From Ctena decussata (lineage: Eukaryota > Mollusca > Bivalvia > Lucinida > Lucinidae): a stretch of DNA of 64,000 bases. Below the pieces are notes generated by a model. That model was given only the letters and a program-made list of their open reading frames with translations, did not search any database and was not told where the DNA came from. Location: contig OZ022500.1 of assembly GCA_963989385.1 (NCBI GenBank), positions 24,892,460-24,956,459 of the forward strand. The letters run 5' to 3'. The first letter of the stretch is position 1; each line of letters opens with the position of its first letter. The position numbers and the translations under genes are program-made. Below, one piece after another: positions 32,766-44,498 of this stretch.

Positions 32766-32820
32766 TTAGACCTTGAGCTGACCATAGACCCCCCTCCCCC
32801 CAGGGGGAATTTTGGACACT

Positions 32821-35800
32821 ATGATTTTCTGAACTTACATTATATACGAAACAAAATGACACATGTTAGCCCTCTGTACGTTGGGGCATTAACGTGTAAC
32901 GTCAACGTTACTTACACTACCCAAATTTACATATTCACGTTATAATAGAAAAATACACATTGGTATACACATGTAAGTATTCGCCCTAAATAATGTTGGG
33001 TTTTGTCTGCTAGTACATAAATCGCTGTTTCAAGGTAATTGACATTGTCAACGATAAGTTGACCAACCCGTATAACGTAGTTCACGTTGTATTTGACGTT
33101 TTTCCCCTTCAGTGTCTAAATACATGTAATATAAGGAGAAAATTGTAAGAATGAAGTGAAGAGAAAAGTAATTGTCATATATATGACTTTTTCAATAGTC
33201 TAGTATAAAAAACAAACAAACTAAAGTCTTACAAAACTCATCAGCAGTCACGATAAATATGTAACGTACATAACCACAATAAAAATTCGGAAAAAAAAAA
33301 CAACCAGACTAAATCTCTGAATTGATGGACTGAAGTTTATACGTGCTCCATCAATCTTCTTTGATTCATGCACAGCTTAGATAAGTTAGGCAGCAGTTAG
33401 CAGTGGATATATTTTAAATGTGGACAGAAACTTATTTTTGAAAAATTTAACCTATAAAATAACGAGAAAAGCTAAGAAAGCCAACATCAGCTGCATTTCA
33501 TTTTTAATATTATCTATATTATGTCTTAAGTAGACACTGTTGTATATGTAAATATGAAGAAACGCCAGTTTTATATGTCCTCAAACTATAAAAAAAATCA
33601 TTGGATAGTGTATATTTAAAATCAATCTAACAGTAATGTTACGTTACATAATTGTAATATGTCGGAGGATAAAATTTGTGAGTCATCTGTTATCAAAAAC
33701 TTAGTTCCCGGGCAATATGAATTATTCATTGCTGTAGTATTAGCTTACCACTGGTAGTCAGATGGCAATTTAGCTCTTTGAAATACACAAAACTCAGCAA
33801 GACACACATAGATTGTTATAGCTGAAGCATTTCGACCTTGCCTTCAATTCAGTTTCACTTAAAAGTGACTTCGTAAAGATGATTTTTTTAAATTTTATGC
33901 ATAGAATGAAATAAGTAAGAGTTGATATATGCTGCAACCGATTAATATTTAGGTTCTCGTCATGATGGGGATAAAACCAATTTCGCGACCTGTGCTGTTG
34001 GCTGAGCCATTCAATTACCCTACATACAAATATGCAACTGACTGCCAGCCGAGGCAATCATAAGCAGTACCAACTCTCCCAAAAGGGATAAACACCATTT
34101 TTCTATGCTGTCAGTCGAATCGTCAGCCACGAGCCTCTTTGCACAGTAAGTGCTTTACATAGATTAGCAAATATGTGTGGCTCCCTTGATCATAACTTAC
34201 ATATTAATGTGTGATCTACATGATCTGTTTTGCAGCTCCCGGCCATCAAATACATTACAAACTATTAACAATGTGAAAATTTAAGGCTGATAGAAAGTGA
34301 CATACTTCATAACGCATACATCATTCTGTCATCAGCTTGTTCAGGAGTTGTGTTTTTCATTATTTTGTTACAAATATTTAACTGGTCAGGTAATTTTACA
34401 AACCCCATGGTTTTATTCCCTCTTGTTGTTACTATCACGGACTAAAGGTGTTACGAAAATACAGATTTCAGTCAGACAATTTTTCAATATGTAAGCAACT
34501 AAAATTGTTGTTTGGATATTGCCAAAATGCTGTATTCCCTAACAGTATTTAACAAATTTGGAAAAAGATGATAAGGTAAGCAGTAAGAAATCATAAATAA
34601 GCAGTTTTCAACCATATTTATTGCTAAAAAGTAAACAATATGGTAATACAAGGTCACAGAGATCAAATGCAGTAAGTTATTTAGGTTAACCCTTCCATGG
34701 CATGTATAGGTATGCACTATTTCTATTGTTTGATTATTTGCTCTTTAGGAATACTGTTTTGCTAGTTAGGATATCGGAAATAAAGAATCCATAAACTCGC
34801 AATGAATACGTTGTATACGTTACTTGTTCGGCCTTTCTTTTCTTTTCTTTTTTTCTCAATATTATGCTGCAAAGCATAACTACAGTGTAGGCGAATACAT
34901 TCTGAAGGAGAACAACTAAGATTTGCTCATAGATATCTGAACAGCGAGGACTAACATTAACATATTCTGTCATTTTCATTTGCCATTTCATTATGTGTGC
35001 AGAGCTACTGGAACACTGTCCCTGAAACATTTTTTGTCCAACTAAACGTATTTTATGTTCTTTGGTGAATAGATGCTTTAATAGATGGTTGAATATAGTT
35101 AGATTCTTCAAGAGATTATCGAAAGTATTTAGACTTTAAAAAGAAAGAAACAAAAGCATAGAAATATAGATCATCTTAAACATAGCATTAATAGATTGCT
35201 ACAGTATGCTAGTAAACTGCCAGTGTCAATTTTCTGTATTAAATGTTTCTGATACTACTCTCCCAAACTCCTGGTTGACACATTATTGTTAAATACATAA
35301 ATAAGCTAAGTAAAGCAATGTATTGACACTACCATTAATTATTTTCAAAAGTTTGATTCTTAACTGTAACTCAGCAATGTTGTTTCCCTTGGTAACGTAA
35401 AATATACGATAGTCTTACAAAAGTAAGTACACGCTGCCAGCAAATATCTACATTAGCTTTGATGCAGAACTGTATTTGACTTAAGTCTTCAAACTTCAGG
35501 TTTACTGTTCTGCATTATAGTTTTTTCAGTGTGCACATAAAACCTTTAACCAAATCCTGTCAGTAAAACAAGGTTGTACTACATTTGCATTGTTAATTAC
35601 TGATTATTTTATAATTTTATATTAAACACGTCAAAAGCGCTTAGCTTTTAATGTTATCATACTGATTGTATATCATTTTGTTCGAGCCCTATATGCAAAA
35701 TCTATGCTGTCTTAGCTGCGGCTTTATCTTTTTTATCTTTTCTGGTGTGGTATTTTGACATTGTTTATTTTTTTTAAGTTGTATATGACAAAATTCCACG

Positions 35801-36950
35801 TATGTTACTGTCTTTAGAACTCAAATGTACAAATTGTAAAAGAAACAAATTGGGCAACGCCATTATGAAATACTTTTATTTTTTATATAATAACAAAGTT
35901 GCCAGCAAAAAAACACCATTTTACGTCTGCAGAATATGTCAATGCCCTTAACATTGAAATTTGTAGTATACTGGTTTTAATCACATATAAAACACACCTC
36001 ATGAATCCCTAAGAGTAATAACTGAGAGAAGTTTTGCTAGGTCCAAGTACACAGTATATCATAAGAACACCCAGGTTTATATATGTTATTGTTTTTATGT
36101 GACAGTGGGAAAAACCTGATTAAAGGTATCATAATGAAATATTTTAAATGTTAATGCTATTTACGTTACTTCTCGTAATGACTTATCATAGAAAATAAAC
36201 CAGAATGCATTTTTTCTTTTATATGTAAAGATTCTTTCATGAAGAAACTGCTACCAACGAAAATAAAATGATTCTATCATCAAATTATGTGAGTTTGACA
36301 AAATAGCCCTCGGTAACGTATATAATTGATCATTATGGCCGACTAAAATGCGTTCAAAATATTGTGGAACTGTTCCTTGCTGTTTGGATAGGCTGGCATA
36401 TTCAATATTACATTTTCCTGTTGTTTTTTTAATTCATACAGTGTAGTTCAAGCACTTGAATTATACAGAAAGTGATAATTGTATTATGTAACATTTACAA
36501 GGGGGTACTGTGTTAAACATCCTATTTCTCCCAAAGTATACAAGATAGGATAATAATTTTTGCAGATCTGAAAAGATCAATAAATTGTCTTTGATACAGT
36601 AACAAAGATATGGTCTAATAATAAAGGACTAACTTACAAAAAGAAAGTATTTTGGATAGAAATAGCAATTTTAATGGAGTGTTAAGACAAATGTCACGTA
36701 TATGACACCATGTGAGCTAAAGTGACCTGTCAAACATCATAACCTTTAGCTACTGGATTGTTCTATTAGACTCTACTATAACTTTAAACATAGGAAAGTG
36801 ATTTCTATTTTTTTATAATTTTTTATTATTTTTATTTTATGTTTATTTTTCTAATGGGTAACGTTTGTAACAGGCTGTTACAGCTTAACGCCCCACTCGC
36901 CAGACGGCTAACATGCTGCAAAATACTTTTAAGATGCTGGGCTTTAAGAA
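32821..36950. other. 4.1 kb of AT-rich DNA without recognised features
   Basis: Between the two arrays. Open frames at 33794 (minus, 87 codons), 34297 (plus), 34499 (minus) and 34734 (minus, 125 codons, ending in a lysine run) have no recognisable domain. A fold-back fragment resembling family 3 (GCCAGCAAAAAAACACCATT, then TTACGTCTGCAG) is at about 35900-35935. No exon chain with consistent splice phases was found. Confidence 0.4.
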
Positions 36951-36954
36951 AAGT

Positions 36955-38092
36955 GTGGTCTACAAAATTCCCCCTGGGGGGGGGGGGGGGAGGTAAACCA
37001 TTTCTGGCTCATGGCCTAAATGAACTTTTCGTCAAAGATTTCTCCACAACTTTGCAAGCTGGAGTAGTTATATTTTGTATGCAGGTCGATGATGATGTGT
37101 TGTATCATGGAATTGCAAACCAGCCTTCTCCTCTTATTCTTCCCTGTATTTGTCCGATTTCCTTTCTTTCCATACTTTGAATAACGAAACTTTTACTCAA
37201 AGATTTTTGTGCAACCATGCAAGCTAGAGTAGTCATATTTCGTATGCAGATTAATGACAACTTTTTGTATTGGAGGAATGAGAACCAGCCATCTCCTGCT
37301 TTTCCATCCCTGTATTTGTCTGTTTTTCTTTCTCTCTTTACATTGAATAGTGCAATTTTTCGTAAAAGATTTCACAGCAACCCTTCAAGGTAGAATGTTC
37401 ATATCTGGTGTACGGATTGTTAACAACTGTATAGTGGGATTCAACCTGGCTCTATCTTGCATATTCTTCCCTGTATTTGTTTTAGTTTCTTTTTCTCTTC
37501 ACATTGAATAATGCAATTTTTCGTAAAAGATTTCACACAAACCCTTCAAGGTACAACATTCATATTTGGCATACAGATTGATAATGACTTATTTTATCGT
37601 GGGATTGCAAACCAGCTGCATCTGGCATATTCTTTCCTATATTTGTCAAATTTTCTTTCTCTCCATACTTTGAATGATGACTTGCTGACAAAGGTTTCTA
37701 AGCAGTCATTGCAAGTTAGAGGGATGTTTTGTTTGTAGGTTGATGATAACTGTTGTATTGTGGGATCAAGAACCAGCCGTCTCCTGCTTATTCTTCTCAA
37801 TATTTTTCCAATTTTTCTTTCTCTCCTTACTTTGAAAAATGCAATTTTTCATAACAAATTTCACAGCATCCCCTCAAGTTTGAATCTTCATATTTGGTAT
37901 ACAGATTATTATGTCTTACATGAATTTATTAATTTTTCTATCTGTCTATGTGAAATCATTTTACTCCGTATTACATAGAAAGGGATTTATTTATATTTGG
38001 TATACATTTTGACAATAAGTTCTCTCACTCTATACTTTATGTAATGAAAATAACGCCATATGATTAAAGCAGTTAAGCGGGGGTATAGTCGG
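36955..38092 (+). mobile_element. Core-repeat element, right array (six or seven 165-bp units)
   Basis: Left module: AAAATTCCCCCTGGGGGG within a 15-G run (36976-36990). Units then start near 37025, 37190, 37356, 37517, 37682 and 37846 (TTTTTCGTAAAAGATTTCAC and variants), each with a GTGGGATTG...AACCAGCC and a CTTCCCTGTATTTGTC...CTTTCTCTC segment. A degenerate last unit runs to AAGCGGGGGTATAG (38078-38091), the inverse of the ATACCCCCGCTT at 31015. The units point the same way as in the left array although the end modules are inverted. The open frames at 36839, 37193, 37511, 37594 and 37760 are readings of the repeat units. Confidence 0.65.
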
Positions 38093-38164
38093 ATTCTCCG
38101 ACAGTTCTAGTTGGGTTAGATTAATACTGTATTTGATATGTTTGATCGGTTCTTTTTGTGTTTA

Positions 38165-38320
38165 ATGGCCCCCCTGGGACAGTATTTCAGTCTATATCGG
38201 GCCGTATCCCAGAGAGAGGGAGAAAGAAGAGAAATGGTAGACGAGCGAAAAAAATGTCCAAACAATCCCCACCCGCACCTACTACGAGCACAGTAGGCCC
38301 TTGTCCTACTATATATAATC
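38165..38320 (-). repeat. Dispersed repeat pair U (mate at 43588-43740)
   Basis: The reverse complement reads ACAAGGGCCTACTGTGCTCG, then TAGTAGGTGCGGGTGGGGAT, then CTCCCTCTCTCTGGGATACG, then GATATAGACTGAAATACTGT. It matches ACAAGGGCCTCCTGTGCTTG ... CTCCCTCTCTCTGGGGGGGA ... GATAAAGACTGAAATATTAT in the plus-strand copy. The 88-codon minus frame over it is not conserved as protein. Confidence 0.7.
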
Positions 38321-38419
38321 CAAATCAGTAGGACACCCCGGCACTGGAAGTTATACGCAGCACCATCGCACCACCCGACCATATGTTTGGTATTAGCATT
38401 TCAAGCTGAAACAGAAATG

Positions 38420-39413
38420 ACTATTATACTAGATCATCGTCTTTTATAGTATTTGGATCGTTTCGAAACTAATCAGTCTTTGAATCAACTGCCCAATTAA
38501 AATTAAGAAATTACAGTATGTTTTTTTTCTGGTTTCGTCACCAGATATTGTCAGGGTCACTGACGAGGCTTTATTAGCCGAAACTATGTAGTCTGGCCCA
38601 TGTTCCTACTTGTGTATGTATTCTCTGCTCTTGAAGGAACTTTTTAAGATTTTAATTTTACCACACTGCAGCTGGTGTTGTGCCGTGTGGAGGCTGTAAA
38701 ACGTCTCCCCGTACATCATCCATAGTGCAGATTATATTTTATTTACATCCTTTGAGATCAGAGGATAGATTCTGAGAAATCTAAAATTTAAGATCAATTT
38801 AGACTTTTATACTAGATCATCGTCTTTTATAGTATTTGGATCGTTTCGAAACTAATCAGTCTTTGAATCGACTGCCCGATTAAAATTAAGAAATTACAGT
38901 ATGTTTTTTCTGGTTTCGTCACCAGATATTGTCAGGGTAACTGACAAGGCTTTATTAGCCGAAACTATGTAGTCTGGCCCATGTTCCTACTTCTGTATGT
39001 ATTCTCTGCTCTTGAAGGAACTTTTTAAGATTTTAATTTTACCACACTGCAGCTGGTGTTGTGCCGTGTGGAGGCTGTAAACCGTCTCCCCGTACATCAT
39101 CCATAGTGCAGATTATATTTTATTAAATCCTTTGAGATCAGAGGATAGATTCTGAGAAATCTAAAATTTAAGATCAATTTAGACTATTATACTAGATCAT
39201 CGTCTTTTATAGTATTTGGATCGTTTCGAAACTAATCAGTCTTTGAATCTACTGCCCAATTAAAATTAAGAAATTACAGTATGTTTTTTTTTCTGCTTTC
39301 GTCACCAGATATTGTCAGGGTCACTGACGAGGCTTTATTAGCCGAGACTATGTAGTCTGGCCCATGTATGTATTCTCTGCTCTTGAAGGAACTTTTTAAG
39401 ATTTTAATTATAA
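38420..39413 (+). repeat. Three tandem copies of a 380-bp unit
   Basis: TACTAGATCATCGTCTTTTA begins units at about 38427, 38810 and 39190 (periods 383 and 380). Copies 1 and 2 are nearly identical through to CCCCGTACATCATCCATAGT and GAGATCAGAGGATAGATTCT. Copy 3 lacks the GTTCCTACTT.TGTAT segment after GGCCCATG and stops at ATTTTAAT (39407). A diverged single copy is at 772-880. No frame runs through the copies, so it is non-coding. Confidence 0.92.
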
Positions 39414-40100
39414 AGGGTCACTTACCCTATTGTATGTACAAAACTATGGAGTGTACACCTCAGTTTTGTATGGGTGACAGAAACATATATTTTGAAGCAT
39501 CATTCTTGTGATATTCGATTAGTTCACACTGCCCTCATTGCTGCTAAGCTGTGTTACATTTTTTAGGCGTAGGACCCATGCGAATGTCAGCATCGGTGCA
39601 ACATTTCACCGTTCGATTAGTTAGCACATGCTTTCCACTGCTTTATTTGATAAAATAGCATAAAAAGTATTTGCTACTTGTTAATCAAAGTATAAGGAAT
39701 GTGTCTTCATAAAGTATGAAATAATTATTGCTATGGTTGATTCGTTTGATATTTGGATATCAAAAGGTCACGAGTCAAGAAATGTATTAAGTTTCAAATT
39801 GAGTGTCTGCACAAATTCTTTTATTCTCATGCGGAACACTTTCATGTTTGTTGTTTTTTGTCTTTTCCTGTTGTCTTGTTTTGCATGCCTTTACATCCCA
39901 CTTTTTAGCAGTATGTTACAGTAATCTATCTGTTATAGAGTGTCTTTAAAATGACGTGTTATGCTTTGTCGTCATATCATTTCATCCGATAGACCATTTT
40001 CAAAGGAAGTTCTTAATATGCTGAAACGTCAACAACTGGCAAAACTAAACTAAACACGTTTATGATAAAATAAAAGGACAACATATACGTTCGTTCGTTT
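39414..40100. other. Unassigned; small hairpin at 39417-39479
   Basis: GGGTCACTTACCCTATTGTA, then TGTACAAAACTATGG, mirrors CCTCAGTTTTGTATGGGTGAC. The 63-codon frame at 39733-39924 ends in a hydrophobic stretch but has no supporting context. Confidence 0.4.
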
Positions 40101-40103
40101 CAG

Positions 40104-40235
40104 GGACTGTGTTTTTCGCAATCAGGATGTAGATACATGGGTCCTGAAGTAACCCATGCCTTGGCAAGACTGCTAGAAAAATTTGCAAGCGTGGCTGTAT
40201 CTCCGCTATTTACGAAAGAAGTCGCCGGACATTAA
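40104..40235 (+). CDS. Possible terminal exon (43 codons) after a strong 3' splice site
   Basis: A pyrimidine-rich tract, CGTTCGTTCGTTTCAG, ends at 40103. Reading phase 0 directly after it is open for 43 codons to TAA (40233-40235): GLCFSQSGCRYMGPEVTHAL, then ARLLEKFASVAVSPLFTKEV and AGH. The composition (few low-complexity residues, an amphipathic EVTHALARLLEKF segment) is coding-like. I do not recognise a family, no upstream exon was identified, and 43 open codons can arise by chance. Confidence 0.22.
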   Translation, partial: GLCFSQSGCRYMGPEVTHALARLLEKFASVAVSPLFTKEVAGH

Positions 40236-40369
40236 CTGAATAGGGTCATTAACAATAATGCAGAATAAGATATCGGTTATTGGTGGTTAGTATGAAGTCT
40301 AAAAAGTTGAACACTTATGAAGAAATAACGCAAACAAAATTAGCTGGCTCGGTAATGTTAAGGTGGATA

Positions 40370-40570
40370 CACATTAAAGTAGATCGACTGTGCTATTTTC
40401 ATTTTTGTTTAATTTTTCAAAGAGGGCCAATTCCTAAAGAAAAGAGTTTGCTTTAATCCGAGCTAATTCTTTTAAATGTAGGTGCACTTTGGAAGAACTG
40501 GTCGGCTGGGGAAGCAAACAGGAAATCACAGTAGTTGTTTCCCTTGATGGAATGAACCAATAAGCCTTAA
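40370..40570 (+). repeat. Dispersed repeat family Y, copy 3
   Basis: It begins TAAGGTGGATACACATTAAA, with GGGGAAGCAAACAGGAAATC then ACAGTAGTTGTTTCCCTTGA, in family-Y order. Confidence 0.65.
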
Positions 40571-40904
40571 GTCCGTTCATTAGCTGAAACGTAATGTGAT
40601 TGTAATGCTAGCGCCGGTACCAGCAGAATCTAGTTTCAAAGTGACTGTAAATGGGTTTTAGTGATACTAAGTTCACAAAACTCCTGTATTGTAAACTCGC
40701 TACATCCCAAGCATTATTTCTGATCATCATGTTACTAAAATGCTTTACATTTATACATGTAGCAATCATTCATATGCTGTTTCCAGCCGTTCAAAATTTT
40801 TGGTGGGCAATTATTATTGTTTATCTTCGCAGGAACTAGATTCAACAATTTAAAGTTACCTCTATATTTAAAATGCCTTGCTTGTGAAGCAAACAGGCTA
40901 CATG
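40571..40904. other. Unassigned stretch
   Basis: A 62-codon frame at 40651-40839 has hydrophobic segments but no motif. No gene is supported. Confidence 0.35.
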
Positions 40905-41070
40905 TGTATTCGCCGTTTTAGAAAAACATTCATTTATTCTTTATCTTCACGGGATATTAAGCCATTTTAATACCGTTTCTAATGTCGTAATGAGAAAACT
41001 CAAGATATACAACAAGCTTAAGCAGAGCATTTAGAAGAGCAATAAATCAAAATAATTGCAAATAACAAAT
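40905..41070 (+). repeat. Dispersed repeat P, copy 1 (mate at 47895-48050)
   Basis: TTATCTTCACGGGATATTAA, then GCC, and further AATAAATCAAAATAATT.C, match the second copy in the same spacing. In both places a family-Y copy follows 500-700 bp downstream. Confidence 0.7.
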
Positions 41071-41439
41071 GTTATTAAGCTGATAACATGCCAAACATTT
41101 ACATTTTCATATGTTGAACGTTATACTAAGTAAAGACTTGAGCAAAAAGGCTGTTCGTCAGCAATGTCCATGTTTTTTATAACTTCACAAAGCAATACCA
41201 TATCTTCAGTATCATGGCATTATGTTATCCAAAGCAAACAGATACGGAAACTCTTTGTTGTAAAGTGAGCATTATTGTCAAGCCAAGTATGCATTAAATT
41301 TTTATGCATTTTTATATGGAGTATGACTGTGGGTGATTTGACCTCAACACACACACTTTGTTTTCTATTTTCTGCTTGTGTGTACTTTCACATAGCCTGT
41401 AATCTTTTAGGGAAAGTAACTGTCATTTGTTTCATTTCG

Positions 41440-41620
41440 CCACCTTTCTCCATTGGTGCTAAGTCTTGAAGGAAAAACGTTGCTTACTATAGGTGCATTT
41501 TTTCCTTTAAGTGTAGACCCATATTCGAAAGAGTTTCGTCACCCAGGAAAGCAAACAGGACGTCAAAACTGTTGTCTTCATTTGTTTTCTGGAAAAAACG
41601 TGGTTGTGCGCACATACATT
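41440..41620 (+). repeat. Dispersed repeat family Y, copy 4
   Basis: CACCTTTCTCCATTGGTGCT, CACCCAGGAAAGCAAACAGG, ACGTCAAAACTGTTGTC and GAAAAAACGTGG in family-Y order. The 79-codon minus frame over it is incidental. Confidence 0.65.
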
Positions 41621-42629
41621 TTGACATAATGTGGACTGTTGCTTGAAAATGTCTAGTTCTAAAGATCATATTTATATGCTGGGTTGCTTCTTTTATAGTG
41701 CTTCTGAAATAAGAACAAGGTACCACGGAATTTGAAAAAAAGAGGAATCCTATAATGTGTCTTATATGTAATACGGGCTTAATTTGCTTTTAGATTTTAG
41801 AATGAAAGTCGATCGTTTGTAGTTTGAATGCCTATTACTATCATTTCCAAAAATGTAAAAAAATAAGTCCAAAAAGGACACCACACATATATAATTTCAA
41901 TCAGACGTAGGACATGAGAGAGGAGGTCATTTAAAACTGTTCGAAAAATAGCAATGAAGATATTTAGGACAAGTTACAAACACAAAAGAACAACCCAAAC
42001 CATACACATTGGAACTATGAAAGCAAGCAATATTGAGAATATTTAGTATTGGCACTTATTTGACTTGCACTGCAACTTTTTGGGCGTCCTAAACTTTCAG
42101 TCCATCAATATACACAAAGCTGGGGGTCAAACATTTTCTTGGCGTTATTCGGTATGGAAATATTTTATCAAAATATTAGGCATTGATTATCTGAAAACAA
42201 TACCGTAAATAAAGTACTTCCACAAACAAAACTTATCTGGCACTTCAGCAGCAATATTTGTATTCGATGAAGTAGCAGTATTAGTAACCACCATGTGATG
42301 TACATGCATTTAGTATGAGAATATACGAGTACATGAAGTAAAGTAGTTATGCCTCATTGCTCTATCGTGGTAAAACACCATTTAAAGCTTTGTCGTGCGG
42401 CATCACTGAAACTTCTCACTACTGTTTCTTCATTATTGAAGACGGTAATTAGCCAACTTTAAGCAAATAAAGCTTCCTTGAATTTCGCATAAAAAGGTTT
42501 TGAAAATTGAATTGCAAACTAAAATGACACACTTTCGATATCATTAGCAAAATGATAGGCAATGGTAAGGAGTCAATACAATAAAAACCCACACCCCGCA
42601 CTCAAAAACAGAAAGGAAAGAAGCACACA
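41621..42629. other. Unassigned AT-rich stretch
   Basis: No gene or recognised repeat seen. Confidence 0.4.
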
Positions 42630-43125
42630 CAAAAACTTGATAAAAGTTCACGACAGAACCGCACGGTATTAGAACGAACAGCTCTTTCTTAAACAGGTGG
42701 TCATTCAGCTACCCTTATTAAAAGCAGCAACAACATCTAGTTACCTACTTTTTTATGTTAAATTACAAAATAAAAACAGAAAGCATAATTGGCAGCTCTT
42801 CAGACTGCTAGAGACAATAGACAAGGGGAAATTACACTATGAGAAACTGAGGAACCAACACAGAAGTACCTCTTTGGAACGGTCAGCAAAAAATAACTGG
42901 GGGCGGGGCGGGGGCTTAAACTACAGTCCAACCTGTATTAAGCAAACACCTAAGGGATAGCCAAAATCTGCTTGCTTAAGACAGGTGCTTGCTTAATACA
43001 GGTACATTTGAATGTATTTTCCTGTCATGGGAACTAATTGCATGCTTGCTTAATACAGGTGGCCACTAAGACAGGTTTTACTGTAGTTTTACTGGATCCA
43101 AACCTCGCTTCCTGCTTCTAAACCT
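42630..43125 (+). repeat. Dispersed repeat family X, copy 5, split by a small MITE
   Basis: GAACGAACAGCTCTTTCTTA, then AACAGGTGGTCATTCAGCTA, then TACCTCTTTGGAACGGTCAG, then AATAACTGGGGGCGGGGCGG. After the inserted element it resumes GTTTTACTGGATCCAAACCT. At 57955-58030 the uninterrupted text is CTGGGTG..GGGGTTAAACCG, then GTTTTACTGGGCCCAAACCT, so the insertion point is clear. The 87-codon frame at 42697-42960 crosses the boundary and is not a gene. Confidence 0.7.
42921..43086. mobile_element. 166-bp MITE with CTACAGT ends (family 4)
   Basis: Left CTACAGTCCAACCTGTATTA and right ACAGGTTTTACTGTAG are inverted. Internal words TGCTTGCTTAATACAGGT, TTGCTTAAGACAGGTG and GGTGGCCACTAAGACAGG repeat. 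It is inserted into family X. Confidence 0.8.
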
Positions 43126-43257
43126 GACTAAAATGGTAAAATACAATGTACAAGCATGTGACCTCATTCATTGTCCCGCTTTTGTTTATATTGCATCGCT
43201 CAACCGGGCAGAAAATGAAATTTTATTTTGTGGAGGAATTGCGTCTTTTTTCAAAAA

Positions 43258-43346
43258 CATGTTCCTCCTTTTTTCGTCAGTTATATGACACAATTTATGC
43301 ACTGTTCCCCCTATTTTTCGCCAGTGATAACACAATTTATGCACAT
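43258..43346 (+). repeat. 45-bp tandem duplication
   Basis: TGTTCCTCCTTTTTTCGTCA ... GACACAATTTATGCAC is followed by TGTTCCCCCTATTTTTCGCC ... AACACAATTTATGCAC. Both lie within the 132-codon frame 43146-43544, which has no recognised motif and which I do not support as a gene. Confidence 0.75.
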
Positions 43347-43587
43347 CAACCCATATGTCATCACCAAAAGGGACGGTTGAACCGTTTTTGTTTTCATAAT
43401 GCTTTGTGTTTAGACATTTTTACCACTGGTAGGATTATGGAGACTTTAAGATTGACAGTGTTTACCATAGGCATTCAGTTTAAGGCCAAAACGATTTTTT
43501 GTTCTACGAAAGGATGTAGTAAAGTCTGGCAAAGATACATGTAAGCATTTAACATTGGGACATCCTACGTGTGTTTTTATTGGCTTA

Positions 43588-43740
43588 AAGTAGCACAAGG
43601 GCCTCCTGTGCTTGCAGTAGGTGCGCGTGGGGGGGCTTTTGGTTATTTTTCTCTTTTCTGTCTGATCTCTTTATTCTATCTCCCTCTCTCTGGGGGGGAG
43701 GCTCGATAAAGACTGAAATATTATTTTGGAGGACCGTTTC
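43588..43740 (+). repeat. Dispersed repeat pair U, plus-strand copy
   Basis: Mate of 38165-38320, inverted relative to it; shared landmarks are listed there. Confidence 0.7.
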
Positions 43741-43924
43741 ATCCAAAACATTCAGCCAAGAATTAATGATTTCTTGACATCGTCTCCGATGAAGACGCAC
43801 AGTTAAACATATTTGTTAGCATCATGCTGAAGGAATGCGTTAATGTGTTATACTTTTATAACACTTATATTTTTTTCGAGCAGTTCGATTAAAGGCTCTG
43901 TATAATAAATACCTCAATTGAACT

Positions 43925-44060
43925 TTAAACCGAGACAGAATGTAGAAAAACTTTAAAAGAACTAGCTTAAATCATAACACTAATTAATGAAATGTCAGTT
44001 AGTTTTGCATTGATTGGTTTTGCAGGCATGGTATCTGTACATTTCTGTATTCGAAAGATA
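43925..44060 (+). repeat. Dispersed repeat pair V (mate at 52750-52890)
   Basis: GACAGAATGTAGAAAAACTT, TTAAATCATAACACTAATTA and TTTTGCAGGCATGGTATCTG match AACAGAATGTAGGAAAAAGT, TTAAATCATAACAATAATTA and TTTTGCAGGCCTGGTATCTG. Confidence 0.7.
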
Positions 44061-44498
44061 ACTGAAGTTTATCTTAACGCTTAAGCTTACAACAAATAAA
44101 ATACGAAGTATATGTTGTAAGGAAGGCAAACCCTAGAGCGAGAGGACTTTAAAGCGTTTGCAAAGTTTCCGAGGAAATCAAGTAACCATCGATTCAACGA
44201 TCAAAACCGTTTCAGGTAGCAGTATCTTGCATACATAAATTCACACTGTTTATCTACTGGCCAAAGAAAAGCGGTGTAAGTTATAGCCTATGCAAACACA
44301 GAAAACTCCGAATAAATGACGGCCCCTCCTAAATCAATCTGTTACGGAAGGTCGGCGCCATTAGCGTTGTTTGTCTGGCCAGTCGTGATCCAACTAAAAG
44401 AGAATTAAAATATTTGAGAATGAATACAGGTTTGAGAAAAGCACACTATTCCATTATATGAATTTGCGGTAGAATCTCTTTTATAATTTAAATGGACA

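Larger units (their letters stand above)
31010..32820 (+). mobile_element. Core-repeat element: C/G hairpin end, CCGT microsatellite, 170-bp units, G/C end module
   Basis: The left end is a hairpin, CCCCCGCTTTGAATAAGTGG then GGGG (31018-31041), followed by GTATACTGG and a TCCGT-type microsatellite (31059-31083). The first unit fragment, TTTTCGTAAACGATTTCTCC, follows at 31099. Further units run about 32330-32760 (TTTTCGTAAAAGATTTCTCC at 32439; TTTTTCGTCAAAGATTTCTC at about 32606). The right end, CCCCCCAGGGGGAATTTT (about 32796-32813), is the exact inverse of the module at 36965-36982. The insert at 31160-32320 carries one 134-codon frame (31418-31822), basic and without a motif I recognise. 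Treating the whole as one element is inference. Confidence 0.55.

Noticed and set aside
32463..32862. Overlapping plus and minus frames up to 126 codons
   Set aside because: They read the 170-bp core repeat; internal peptide repeats match the DNA period.
34734..35111. 125-codon minus-strand frame
   Set aside because: No recognisable domain; the lysine run comes from low-complexity CTTTT DNA; no splice or promoter context.
43146..43544. 132-codon frame beginning with a hydrophobic, signal-like stretch
   Set aside because: It contains a 45-bp tandem duplication, no domain, no supporting exon structure, and repeat DNA on both sides.
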